From assembly GCA_017539765.1 (NCBI GenBank), contig JAFYCH010000007.1, forward strand, positions 1 to 5,890: a DNA stretch of 5,890 bases. Reading direction: 5' to 3'. The DNA comes from Clostridia bacterium. Its GTDB lineage: Bacteria > Bacillota > Clostridia > Christensenellales > UBA1242. A program made the translations under genes and the position numbers. Under the pieces are notes generated by a model. That model was not told where the DNA came from. It did not search any database and was given only the letters and a program-made list of their open reading frames with translations. Every line of letters starts with the position of its first letter. Within the stretch, counting starts at the first letter, position 1. Shown here in pieces: positions 1 through 5,871 of the stretch.

Positions 1-412
1 GAGAGAACACAATGCCGTTTTCGATATTTTCAAGAAGTTTCAAATATCTTGCTTCGTGTTCCTTTTCAATTTTGCCCACTTCTTCAAACAAGTATGCAAT
101 TTGTTCAAAACCTTCTTCTCTTGCAGTTTTTGCAAAGTCATCATACATATCTGTCCATTCATAATTTTCGCCACTTGCGGCATCTTTCAAATTTTCGACT
201 GTGCTTGGCACGGCGCCGTCATGCAAAAGTTTAAACCAAATTTTTGCGTGTTCTTTCTCGTTTTCTGCTGTCTCCAAAAAGATTGCAGCAATTTGCTCAT
301 AGCCATCTTTTTTTGCTTTTGAAGCGTAGTATGTATATTTGTTTCTTGCTTGGCTTTCTCCGGCAAAAGCAGCCATCAAATTTTTTTCTGTTTTACTTCC
401 TTTAAGTTCCAT
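1..412 (-). CDS. rbr: Rubrerythrin, N-terminal diiron domain (3' part lies outside the window)
   Basis: Rubrerythrins are cytosolic non-haem iron proteins of anaerobes that reduce hydrogen peroxide to water, taking electrons through a C-terminal rubredoxin domain. The 137 visible residues form the ferritin-like four-helix diiron domain, starting [20 protein letters not shown]. All expected iron ligands are present: E19, E52 and H55 (ENEKEH), E82 and E85 (GENYEW), E116 and H119 (EKEH). The frame is open to the left edge, ending at ENGIVFS. This is where the rubredoxin CxxC domain normally begins, about 40-55 residues before the end, so the gene is cut by the window rather than broken. The start at 412 is set by a strong Shine-Dalgarno AAGGAGAGG (424-416, minus strand) placed just upstream. 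The gene is divergent from the AlkD-like gene and has its own extended -10 promoter overlapped by an inverted repeat. A reverse-order or rubredoxin-less variant cannot be excluded without the missing end. Confidence 0.95.
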   Translation of the reverse strand, partial: MELKGSKTEKNLMAAFAGESQARNKYTYYASKAKKDGYEQIAAIFLETAENEKEHAKIWFKLLHDGAVPSTVENLKDAASGENYEWTDMYDDFAKTAREEGFEQIAYLFEEVGKIEKEHEARYLKLLENIENGIVFS

Positions 413-430
413 AAACCTCTCCTTTTTACA

Positions 431-447
431 ATTTGATTATATCAAAT
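431..447. promoter_or_regulatory. Operator-like inverted repeat over the rubrerythrin -10 box
   Basis: The plus strand reads ATTTGAT, TAT, ATCAAAT: two perfect 7-bp arms around a 3-bp spacer. A third half-site, ATCAAA, lies at 452-457, 11 bp (about one helical turn) from the copy at 441-446. The repeat covers the whole rubrerythrin -10 hexamer. It is a poor match to the PerR box consensus (TTATAATNATTATAA). It resembles the FNR half-sites TTGAT/ATCAA, but with 3 bp instead of 4 bp between them. The regulator is therefore unassigned, and in such AT-rich DNA a chance dyad remains possible. Confidence 0.45.
436..444 (-). promoter_or_regulatory. Extended -10 promoter of the rubrerythrin gene
   Basis: Read on the minus strand, these bases are TGATATAAT: a perfect TATAAT preceded by the TGn extension. 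No good -35 lies 17-18 bp upstream (TTTTAG or TTTTTA at best), which is common for extended -10 promoters. Transcription would start near 429-430, giving a leader of about 17 nt that holds little besides the Shine-Dalgarno at 424-416. The hexamer lies inside the inverted repeat at 431-447, so a repressor bound there would block polymerase. Confidence 0.65.
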
Positions 448-476
448 CTTTATCAAAACTAAAAATGTTTTTATAT

Positions 477-498
477 ATATTAAAACAGGTTTTAATAT
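477..498. repeat. Perfect 10-bp inverted repeat overlapping the alkD-like promoter
   Basis: The left arm ATATTAAAAC (477-486) and right arm GTTTTAATAT (489-498) are perfect reverse complements separated by AG (487-488). The right arm covers where a -35 element would sit for the -10 at 513-518. It precedes, rather than follows, the gene start. The divergent rubrerythrin is read away from it, so no known transcript needs terminating here despite the T-run at 498-504. A protein-binding operator is the better reading. No regulator family is recognised from the sequence. Confidence 0.5.
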
Positions 499-509
499 TT
501 TTTTGTTTG

Positions 510-518
510 TGATAAAAT
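510..518 (+). promoter_or_regulatory. Extended -10 promoter of the alkD-like gene, predicted leaderless
   Basis: TGATAAAAT is a TGn extension followed by TAAAAT (5 of 6 to TATAAT). The only candidate -35 at 17 bp spacing is TTTTAA (490-495), a weak 3 of 6 match lying in the inverted repeat. With the hexamer ending at 518 and the ATG starting at 525, the usual start point 6-8 bp downstream falls on or next to the A of the ATG. There is also no Shine-Dalgarno in the 20 bp before the ATG. Both point to a leaderless transcript. Confidence 0.55.
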
Positions 519-524
519 TAAATT

Positions 525-1214
525 ATGGAATATATCAATAAAACTTTCAAAAAAGAACTATTGGCACTTGCTGATAAAAAGTACAAAGAGTTTTCTGAAA
601 AACTTGGCATAGGGCAACTTGAGATGTTTGGAATAAGAATACCGGTTCTCAAAAAGCTTGCAAAAGAATTATCAAAAACAAATTGGCAAGAATTTTTTGA
701 TTGTGAAGAAAATTTTTGTGCCGAAGTTGTGACGCTTAAGGGTATGTGCCTTGGCTATGCAAAACTTGAATTTGATTACTTTTTGAAATACTTAAAAAAG
801 TTTTTTGATATGGTTGAAAGTTGGGTGGAGACTGATACGACAGTGCCAACATTTAAGATTGTTGTAAAAAACAAAGAAAGAGTTTGGCAAGAGATTATGC
901 CATATTTGCTTGGTGCAAAAGAGTATCAGACCAGACTTGCCCTTATCATTTTGCTTGACTACTTTTTGACTGACGACTGGATTGACAAAGTGTTGGAAAT
1001 TTTGCCAAAAATAGAGCAAGGGCAATATTATGTTGACATGGCATTTGCATGGATACTTTCTGTTTGTTTTGTGAAATACAGAGAAAAGACACTCAAAATT
1101 TTTGAGAAAAAATGTCTCTCAAAATTTGTGCAAAACAAAGCAATTCAAAAGTGCAGAGAAAGTTTTAGAGTAAGTTTTGATGATAAACAATTATTGTTAA
1201 ATTTTAAGTTGTAG
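525..1214 (+). CDS. AlkD-like DNA alkylation repair protein (HEAT-repeat DNA glycosylase)
   Basis: The product is 229 residues, the usual size for the DNA alkylation repair family (PF08713), an all-helical HEAT-repeat fold. AlkD enzymes excise cationic alkylated bases such as 3-methyladenine and 7-methylguanine without flipping the base out. Family landmarks appear in order: LADKKYKEFSEKL (15-27), GIRIPVLKKLAKEL (36-49), GYAKLE (77-82), YYVDMAFAWILSVCFVKY (168-185) and KAIQKCRESFRVS (205-217). Residues corresponding to the Bacillus cereus AlkD catalytic set W109, D113, R148 and W187 are W100, D104, R137 and W176, with consistent offsets (-9, -9, -11, -11). Glycosylase activity is therefore plausible. 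The segment around the catalytic Asp (ETDTTVPTFK) differs from the more usual DxWAxCD-type wording. An in-frame TAA at 519-521 makes this ATG the first possible start. It has no Shine-Dalgarno. No terminator follows before the ileS promoter. Some family members have no demonstrated activity, so the substrate is inferred. Confidence 0.9.
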   Translation: MEYINKTFKKELLALADKKYKEFSEKLGIGQLEMFGIRIPVLKKLAKELSKTNWQEFFDCEENFCAEVVTLKGMCLGYAKLEFDYFLKYLKKFFDMVESWVETDTTVPTFKIVVKNKERVWQEIMPYLLGAKEYQTRLALIILLDYFLTDDWIDKVLEILPKIEQGQYYVDMAFAWILSVCFVKYREKTLKIFEKKCLSKFVQNKAIQKCRESFRVSFDDKQLLLNFKL

Positions 1215-1222
1215 TAAAAAAT

Positions 1223-1251
1223 TTGACTTTTTAAATACTTATTTATATAAT
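1223..1251 (+). promoter_or_regulatory. Consensus-like housekeeping promoter for ileS
   Basis: TTGACT (1223-1228) and a perfect TATAAT (1246-1251) are separated by exactly 17 bp, the best promoter in the window along with the one at 5824. Transcription would start around 1258, leaving a leader of about 20 nt before the ATG at 1279 with the Shine-Dalgarno GGAG at 1270-1273. There is no room for a T-box leader, the common control of aminoacyl-tRNA synthetase genes in Bacillota. Confidence 0.8.
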
Positions 1252-1278
1252 TAAATTACTTTAGTATATGGAGATATT

Positions 1279-4200
1279 ATGGAAAAAGAACAGGCTAATT
1301 TAGATTTTGTAGAAATGGAACACAAAGTTCTTGATTTTTGGAAAGACAGCAAGGCTTTTGAAAAACTTGTAGAAAAGAACAAAAATGGAGAGAGATATAG
1401 ATTCCTTGATGGCCCAATGACAGCAAACAACAAAATGGGTATTCATCATGCTTGGGGAAGAACTCTTAAAGATACATTTATTAAATATCACGCAATGAAA
1501 GGCGAGAGTTGCCAATATCAAAATGGCTTTGACGCACAAGGATTGTGGGTAGAAGTTGAAGTTGAAAAAGAACTTGGTTTCAAGAATAAAAAGGATATTG
1601 AAAACTTTGGTCTTGACAACTTTACAAATGCTTGTATGGACAGAGTTAGAAAATATAGTGGTTTTATCACAGAGCAAAGCAAGCGTCTTGGTCAATGGAT
1701 GGATTGGGATAACAGTTACTTTACAAACTCTGACGAAAACATTGAAAGTATTTGGCACTTTTTGAAAAAATGTCACGAGACAGGACTGCTTGAAAAAAAA
1801 TATCGTGTTATGAATTGGTGTCCACGTTGTGGAACAAGTTTGAGCGAACACGAAATGACAGATAGTTATCACGATGTTGAGTGTGAAGCAGTATTTTGTA
1901 AGTTGCCACTTTTAGATGGCAGTGCAAAAATGCTTGTTTGGACAACAACTCCATGGACACTTACAAGCAATGTTGCTCTTGCAGTTAATCCGGAACTTAC
2001 TTATTGTTATGCAAAGGTTAAAAGCGACAATTTACCACTTGTTTTGTGCAAGGACGTTCTCAAAGTTCTTGGCGATGACCTTGTTGAAGTTGTAAAAGAA
2101 GTTAAGGGAACAGAACTTGTTGGCAAAAGTTACGAAACAATGCTTCCATATCTTGAGCCACAAAAATTTGAGCACAAAATTGTTGCTTGGGATTTGGTTG
2201 ACGCAACTGAAGGTGTCGGCGTTGTTCACATTGCTCCTGGTTGTGGAGAAAGTGACTTTGAACTTGGTGAAAGTTTAGGTCTTCCAAAAATTTGTCCTAT
2301 TGACGAAGCAGGTGTTATCACAGCAGAATTTGGCGAGTTTGCTGGCATCAGCACAGTTGATGTAAAAGATTTGGTCTTCAAAAAACTTGCAGAACAAAAC
2401 AAACTTTACAAAACACATAAATATAAACACAGATATGCTTTCTGCTGGAGATGCAAAACAGATATTGTTTATAAGTTAGTAAGTGGTTGGTACATCAAAA
2501 GTGGTCCAATTAGACAAAAACTTATTGACGCAGCAAAGACTGTTGAGTGGAAGCCAGAGCACGCAGGCAAGCGTATGCAAGATTGGCTTTCTAATATGGG
2601 CGACTGGAATATTAGCAGAAAGAGATTTTATGGTTTACCACTTCCTTTCTATGTTTGTCCAAAGTGTGGAAAGTTGCACGTAATTGGCAGCAAACAAGAG
2701 CTTCTTGAGAAGGCAGTTGACAAACAAAAAGTAAAAGATATTCCAAATCTTCATAGACCTTGGATTGATGACATAAAAATCAAGTGTGAGTGTGGTGAAG
2801 AAGTTGAAAGAATAACCGATGTTGGAGATTGCTGGCTTGATGCAGGCATCACACCATTCAGCACTAAAAAGTATTTTACAGACAAAGAATATTTCAAAAA
2901 CAATTTCCCAAGTGAATGTGTTATTGAGATGATTGAACAAATCAGACTTTGGTTCTATTCACTTCTCTTTATGAGTGTTGTGCTTGAAGGCAGAGCACCT
3001 TATGAAAAAGTTATGACTTACGAAAGTGTAATCAGAGAAGATGGCGGAAGATTCCATAAAAGTGGCTATATGATAGAGTTTAACGAAGCGGCAGAAAAAC
3101 TTGGCGCAGATGCAATTAGATATTTGTTTGCGTCGGCTCCAATTCAAAACAATGTTCGTTTTGGTTATTCTCTTGGCGATGATGTAAAGAGAAAGTTACT
3201 TGGTTTCTGGAATGCTTATGTGTTCTATAATACCTATGCAAGCATAGATAATCCAAAACTTGACGGCTACAAACCAGACTATGACAAACTTAACATAACA
3301 GACAAATGGCTACTTGAACGCACAGCAAGTTTTGTTGAAATTGCAAAGCAAAATTATGACAATTATGATCTAACACCAATCATCAAAGAATTTGAACTTT
3401 ATGTTGATGATTTGACAAATTGGTATATCAGAATAAACAGAAGAAGATTCTGGAAGAATAGTGATGTTGATCAACTTAATGCTTACTATTCACTTTACAC
3501 GGCACTCAAAACAACTTGTCAGGTTATGGCTCCAATCATTCCATTTATGACAGAGCATATTTGGCAAAAACTTGTTAGACAAACTGAAAAAGATGTGGCA
3601 GAGAGTATTCATCAAAGTGCTTTCCCAGAAGCAAAACATTTTGGAAACGAAGTGCTTTTGGGCGAAACTCAAAAGGTTAGAGACGTAATCTATCTTGCTC
3701 AAAAACTTAGAGCAGAGCATCAAATAAAGGTTAAACAACCCCTTCAAAAAATGCTTCTTAAAGTTACACCAGATTATATTGAAGCAGTAAACAGTTTTAA
3801 ACAAATAATCTTGGATGAAATAAACGTAAAAGAAATTGAGTTTGTAGAAGAAGATGACAAATTTAACAATCAAAGTTTGGTTCTTAATTTCAGAAAAGCA
3901 GGTGCAGTGCTTAAGGGCGACGTAAACAGACTTAAAGCACATTTGCAAGAAATGAATGAACAAGAAATGAATAAACTTGTTGAACTTGTAAAAGCTCAAA
4001 AAGAAGTTGAAATCGAAGGTTTCCCAAAACTATCTTATGATATGTTTGAAATCAAACTTACTCCAAAAGATGAGTTTGCTATTGCAAACCTTGGCAACAA
4101 CTTGGTTGTGCTTGATTTGGAAATTTCACAAGACCTTGTCAACGAAGGAAAACTCCGTGAACTTATTCGTGAAATTCAAGTTGCAAGAAAAGAAGCAAAC

Positions 4201-4389
4201 TTTAACATTGATGACAGAATTGCTCTTTGCTTTGAAACAAGAAGTGAAGCAATGCAAAAAATTATTGCTGACAATTTGGATACAATCAACAAAGAAGTTT
4301 TGGCTGTTTCTAACAAATCAGACAAATATGATTTTGAAAAAGAGCTTGATTTTGATGACGACAAAGTTGTAATCAAAATGGCAAAATAA
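1279..4389 (+). CDS. ileS: Isoleucyl-tRNA synthetase, type 2, with swapped GIHH signature motif
   Basis: This cytosolic class I enzyme charges tRNA-Ile with isoleucine and hydrolyses mischarged valine. At 1036 residues it has type-2 (eukaryote/archaea-like) length and lacks a C-terminal CxxC zinc finger. Landmarks in order: the signature at 54-57 reads GIHH (context KMGIHHAWGRTLKD) instead of HxGH; GFDAQGLWVE (83-92); CPRC (181-184); the CP1 editing domain with WTTTPWTLTSN (221-231) and GVGVVHIAPGCGESDF (312-327). H317 and D326 match E. coli editing residues H333 and D342. Next come DWNISRKRFYGLP (442-454), CPKC (460-463) with CEC (503-505) as likely zinc ligands, and DVGDCWLDAG (514-523). 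The KMSKS loop is degenerate (RFHKS, 591-595). The anticodon-binding helical region follows (about 650-800), with NWYIRINRRRFW at 714-725. The start is set by GGAG five bases before the ATG. It has its own promoter and lies 86 bp before serS. No frameshift or stop is seen, so the altered motifs look like natural features of a working enzyme. Confidence 0.97.
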   Translation: MEKEQANLDFVEMEHKVLDFWKDSKAFEKLVEKNKNGERYRFLDGPMTANNKMGIHHAWGRTLKDTFIKYHAMKGESCQYQNGFDAQGLWVEVEVEKELGFKNKKDIENFGLDNFTNACMDRVRKYSGFITEQSKRLGQWMDWDNSYFTNSDENIESIWHFLKKCHETGLLEKKYRVMNWCPRCGTSLSEHEMTDSYHDVECEAVFCKLPLLDGSAKMLVWTTTPWTLTSNVALAVNPELTYCYAKVKSDNLPLVLCKDVLKVLGDDLVEVVKEVKGTELVGKSYETMLPYLEPQKFEHKIVAWDLVDATEGVGVVHIAPGCGESDFELGESLGLPKICPIDEAGVITAEFGEFAGISTVDVKDLVFKKLAEQNKLYKTHKYKHRYAFCWRCKTDIVYKLVSGWYIKSGPIRQKLIDAAKTVEWKPEHAGKRMQDWLSNMGDWNISRKRFYGLPLPFYVCPKCGKLHVIGSKQELLEKAVDKQKVKDIPNLHRPWIDDIKIKCECGEEVERITDVGDCWLDAGITPFSTKKYFTDKEYFKNNFPSECVIEMIEQIRLWFYSLLFMSVVLEGRAPYEKVMTYESVIREDGGRFHKSGYMIEFNEAAEKLGADAIRYLFASAPIQNNVRFGYSLGDDVKRKLLGFWNAYVFYNTYASIDNPKLDGYKPDYDKLNITDKWLLERTASFVEIAKQNYDNYDLTPIIKEFELYVDDLTNWYIRINRRRFWKNSDVDQLNAYYSLYTALKTTCQVMAPIIPFMTEHIWQKLVRQTEKDVAESIHQSAFPEAKHFGNEVLLGETQKVRDVIYLAQKLRAEHQIKVKQPLQKMLLKVTPDYIEAVNSFKQIILDEINVKEIEFVEEDDKFNNQSLVLNFRKAGAVLKGDVNRLKAHLQEMNEQEMNKLVELVKAQKEVEIEGFPKLSYDMFEIKLTPKDEFAIANLGNNLVVLDLEISQDLVNEGKLRELIREIQVARKEANFNIDDRIALCFETRSEAMQKIIADNLDTINKEVLAVSNKSDKYDFEKELDFDDDKVVIKMAK

Positions 4390-4475
4390 CAAAAATTGTC
4401 AAAAATATAGCAAAAAAATGTAAAAAACAGTAAAAAATTAATAAAAATTTAAATTTTTAAAACAGGAAGATAATT
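4390..4475 (+). promoter_or_regulatory. ileS-serS gap with helically phased A-tracts
   Basis: A-tracts of 5-7 bases start at 4391, 4401, 4412, 4422, 4432 and 4443, a mean step of 10.4 bp, matching the helical repeat. Phased A-tracts of this kind predict intrinsically curved DNA. An 18-bp perfect AT palindrome follows at 4442-4459 (TAAAAATTT and its complement). No GC-containing hairpin with a U-tail is present, so ileS transcripts probably continue into serS. A weak promoter is possible (TTGTCA 4396-4401, 17 bp, TGTAAA 4419-4424). The serS Shine-Dalgarno is AGGAAG (4464-4469), six bases before the ATG. Confidence 0.5.
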
Positions 4476-5762
4476 ATGATAGACATAAATCTTATAAGAA
4501 CAAATCCAGAGATGGTAAAAGAAAACATCAAAAAAAAGTTTCAAGACCAAAAACTTGTTTTGGTTGATGAAGTTTTGGAACTTGATAAAAAGAACAGAGA
4601 ACTCAAAATTGAAGGCGACAATTTGCGTGCCAGCAGAAACACACTTTCTGGTCAAATTGGTATGCTTATGAAAAACGGTGAAAAAGAAAAAGCCGAAGAA
4701 ATCAAAAAGCAAGTTGCTTTAAACAAAGAAAGACTTGAGCAAGTCGAAAAAGAGCAAGTTCAAATTGAAGCAGAAATCAAAACCAAAATGATGACAATTC
4801 CAAACATTGTTGACGCAAGTGTTCCTGTTGGAAAAGACGACAGCGAAAATGTTGAAATTGAAAGATTTGGTGAGCCAAAAGTTCCAGATTATGAAATTCC
4901 ATATCACGCAGACATTTTGGCAAGTTTTGACGCACTTGACAAAGAAAGTGCTGGCAGAACAAGTGGCAATGGCTTTTACTATTTGATGGGTGATGGTGCA
5001 CGTCTTGTAAGTGCAATGATAAGTTATGCCCGCGACTTTATGATAAACAAAGGTTTCACATATTGCATTCCACCATTCATGATTAGGGGTGACGTTGTAA
5101 ACGGAGTTATGAGTTTTGCCGAAATGGACGCAATGATGTATAAGATAGAAGGTGAAGATTTGTATCTTATTGGCACCAGCGAACACAGTATGATTGGAAA
5201 GTTTAAAGAACAAATCATTCCAGAAAAATCACTTCCTATCACAATGACTTCATACAGCCCATGCTTCAGAAAAGAAGTTGGAGCTCATGGCATTGAAGAG
5301 CGTGGAATATATCGTGTTCATCAATTTGAAAAACAAGAAATGATTGTTATCTGTAAGCCAGAAGATAGTATGGCTTGGTATAACAAAATGTGGAGTTTTT
5401 CTGTAGAACTTTTCCGTAGTTTGAACATTCCGGTAAGAACTTTGGAGTGTTGCACAGGCGACCTTGCAGACCTTAAAGTTAAAAGTTGTGATATCGAAGC
5501 ATGGAGCCCAAGACAACAAAAATATTTTGAAGTTTGCTCTTGCTCTACACTTGGCGATGCACAAGCAAGACGTCTTGGTATAAGAATTAAGGGTGAAAAC
5601 GGAAACTATTTTGCTCATACACTCAACAACACAGTTTTGGCTTCTACTCGTGCACTTATTGCACTTCTTGAAAACAATTTGCAACCAGACGGCAGCGTAA
5701 TTGTGCCAGAACCACTTAGAATGTATATGGGTGGCAAAGAAGTAATTAAGCCAATAAAATAA
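4476..5762 (+). CDS. serS: Seryl-tRNA synthetase with archaeal-style TSEH motif
   Basis: This class II synthetase charges tRNA-Ser, and tRNA-Sec where that exists. Its 428 residues match the family length. It starts MIDINLIRTNPEMVKENI, typical of SerRS. A charged helical coiled-coil arm follows (about 30-105), which grips the long variable arm of tRNA-Ser. Then comes the catalytic core: motif 1 around GARLVSAMISYARDFMINKG with the conserved proline region IPPF (198-201); GTSEH (233-237); motif 2 PCFRKEVGAHGIEERGIYRVHQFEKQEM (262-289, R265); CTGDL (326-330); DIEAW (339-343); FEVCSCS (351-357); QARR (363-366); and motif 3 with NNTVLASTRALIALLENN (384-401, R392). TSEH, with an 'FRKEVGAHG' motif 2, is closer to the archaeal/eukaryotic wording than the usual bacterial TSEVP. 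Several cysteines sit in the core (C325, C326, C338, C354, C356). It is the second gene of an apparent ileS-serS unit and is closed by a terminator starting two bases after its stop. Confidence 0.97.
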   Translation: MIDINLIRTNPEMVKENIKKKFQDQKLVLVDEVLELDKKNRELKIEGDNLRASRNTLSGQIGMLMKNGEKEKAEEIKKQVALNKERLEQVEKEQVQIEAEIKTKMMTIPNIVDASVPVGKDDSENVEIERFGEPKVPDYEIPYHADILASFDALDKESAGRTSGNGFYYLMGDGARLVSAMISYARDFMINKGFTYCIPPFMIRGDVVNGVMSFAEMDAMMYKIEGEDLYLIGTSEHSMIGKFKEQIIPEKSLPITMTSYSPCFRKEVGAHGIEERGIYRVHQFEKQEMIVICKPEDSMAWYNKMWSFSVELFRSLNIPVRTLECCTGDLADLKVKSCDIEAWSPRQQKYFEVCSCSTLGDAQARRLGIRIKGENGNYFAHTLNNTVLASTRALIALLENNLQPDGSVIVPEPLRMYMGGKEVIKPIK

Positions 5763-5763
5763 C

Positions 5764-5799
5764 AAAAAAGCGATAAAATATCGCTTTTTTTATTTTATT
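5764..5799 (+). terminator. Intrinsic terminator after serS
   Basis: A perfect 12-bp stem pairs AAAAAAGCGATA (5764-5775) with TATCGCTTTTTT (5779-5790), with an AAA loop (5776-5778) and a T-rich tail (TATTTTATTT from 5791). The GC-bearing core is GCGATA/TATCGC. Because the other strand also ends in a T-run, the hairpin could act in both directions. It begins one base after the TAA of serS. Confidence 0.9.
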
Positions 5800-5823
5800 T
5801 ATAATATAGATTAATATTGGATA

Positions 5824-5852
5824 TTGACATTTTTGTACTATTGTAATAAAAT
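5824..5852 (+). promoter_or_regulatory. Strong promoter for the gene entering from the right
   Basis: A perfect TTGACA (5824-5829) and TAAAAT (5847-5852, 5 of 6) are 17 bp apart. The start point would fall near 5859. A short dyad TACAT-GTG-ATGTA (5854-5866) covers that start point and could be an operator, though its arms are only 5 bp. The promoter lies past the serS terminator, so it starts an independent transcription unit. Confidence 0.7.
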
Positions 5853-5871
5853 ATACATGTGATGTAAATAT

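Noticed and set aside
49..322. Overlapping plus-strand frames (61 and 88 codons) in the first 320 bases
   Set aside because: They are antisense to the rubrerythrin frame, whose diiron ligands are all present.
431..447. Canonical PerR box upstream of rubrerythrin
   Set aside because: Centred alignment to TTATAATNATTATAA matches only about half of the informative positions.
477..504. Dyad plus T-run read as an intrinsic terminator
   Set aside because: The stem is almost all A-U, the spacer is two bases, and no transcript is expected to end here: the flanking genes are divergent.
1215..1240. A-run/T-run pair after the alkD-like gene as a terminator
   Set aside because: The possible stem is five or six A-U pairs with no GC core, and the region is better explained by the ileS -35 element.
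1300..1872. 190-codon open frame antisense to the 5' part of ileS
   Set aside because: It lies wholly inside a clear synthetase gene and has no plausible protein features. Such frames arise because the sense strand rarely uses TTA, CTA and TCA codons.
3490..3999. 169-codon antisense open frame inside ileS
   Set aside because: Same cause; the translation is a Phe/Cys/Leu-rich mirror of the Lys/Glu-rich sense protein.
4007..4372. 121-codon plus-strand frame overlapping the ileS 3' end
   Set aside because: An out-of-frame shadow of the IleRS C-terminal domain; the IleRS frame continues without a break to 4389.
4442..4459. AT-only 18-bp palindrome before serS as a terminator
   Set aside because: It has no GC pairs and no loop in the perfect form, so the RNA hairpin would be unstable. 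It is a chance product of A- and T-runs unless shown conserved.
4457..4466. TTAAAACAGG shared with 480-489 as a dispersed repeat
   Set aside because: Only ten bases in AT-rich DNA, and the second copy is explained by the serS Shine-Dalgarno.
4719..5213. 164-codon antisense open frame inside serS
   Set aside because: Fully covered by the SerRS core, with no ribosome-binding site or recognisable domain.
5250..5765. 171-codon antisense open frame at the end of serS
   Set aside because: It mirrors conserved motif 2 to motif 3 of SerRS. Its start would lie beside the terminator hairpin and it lacks a convincing promoter.
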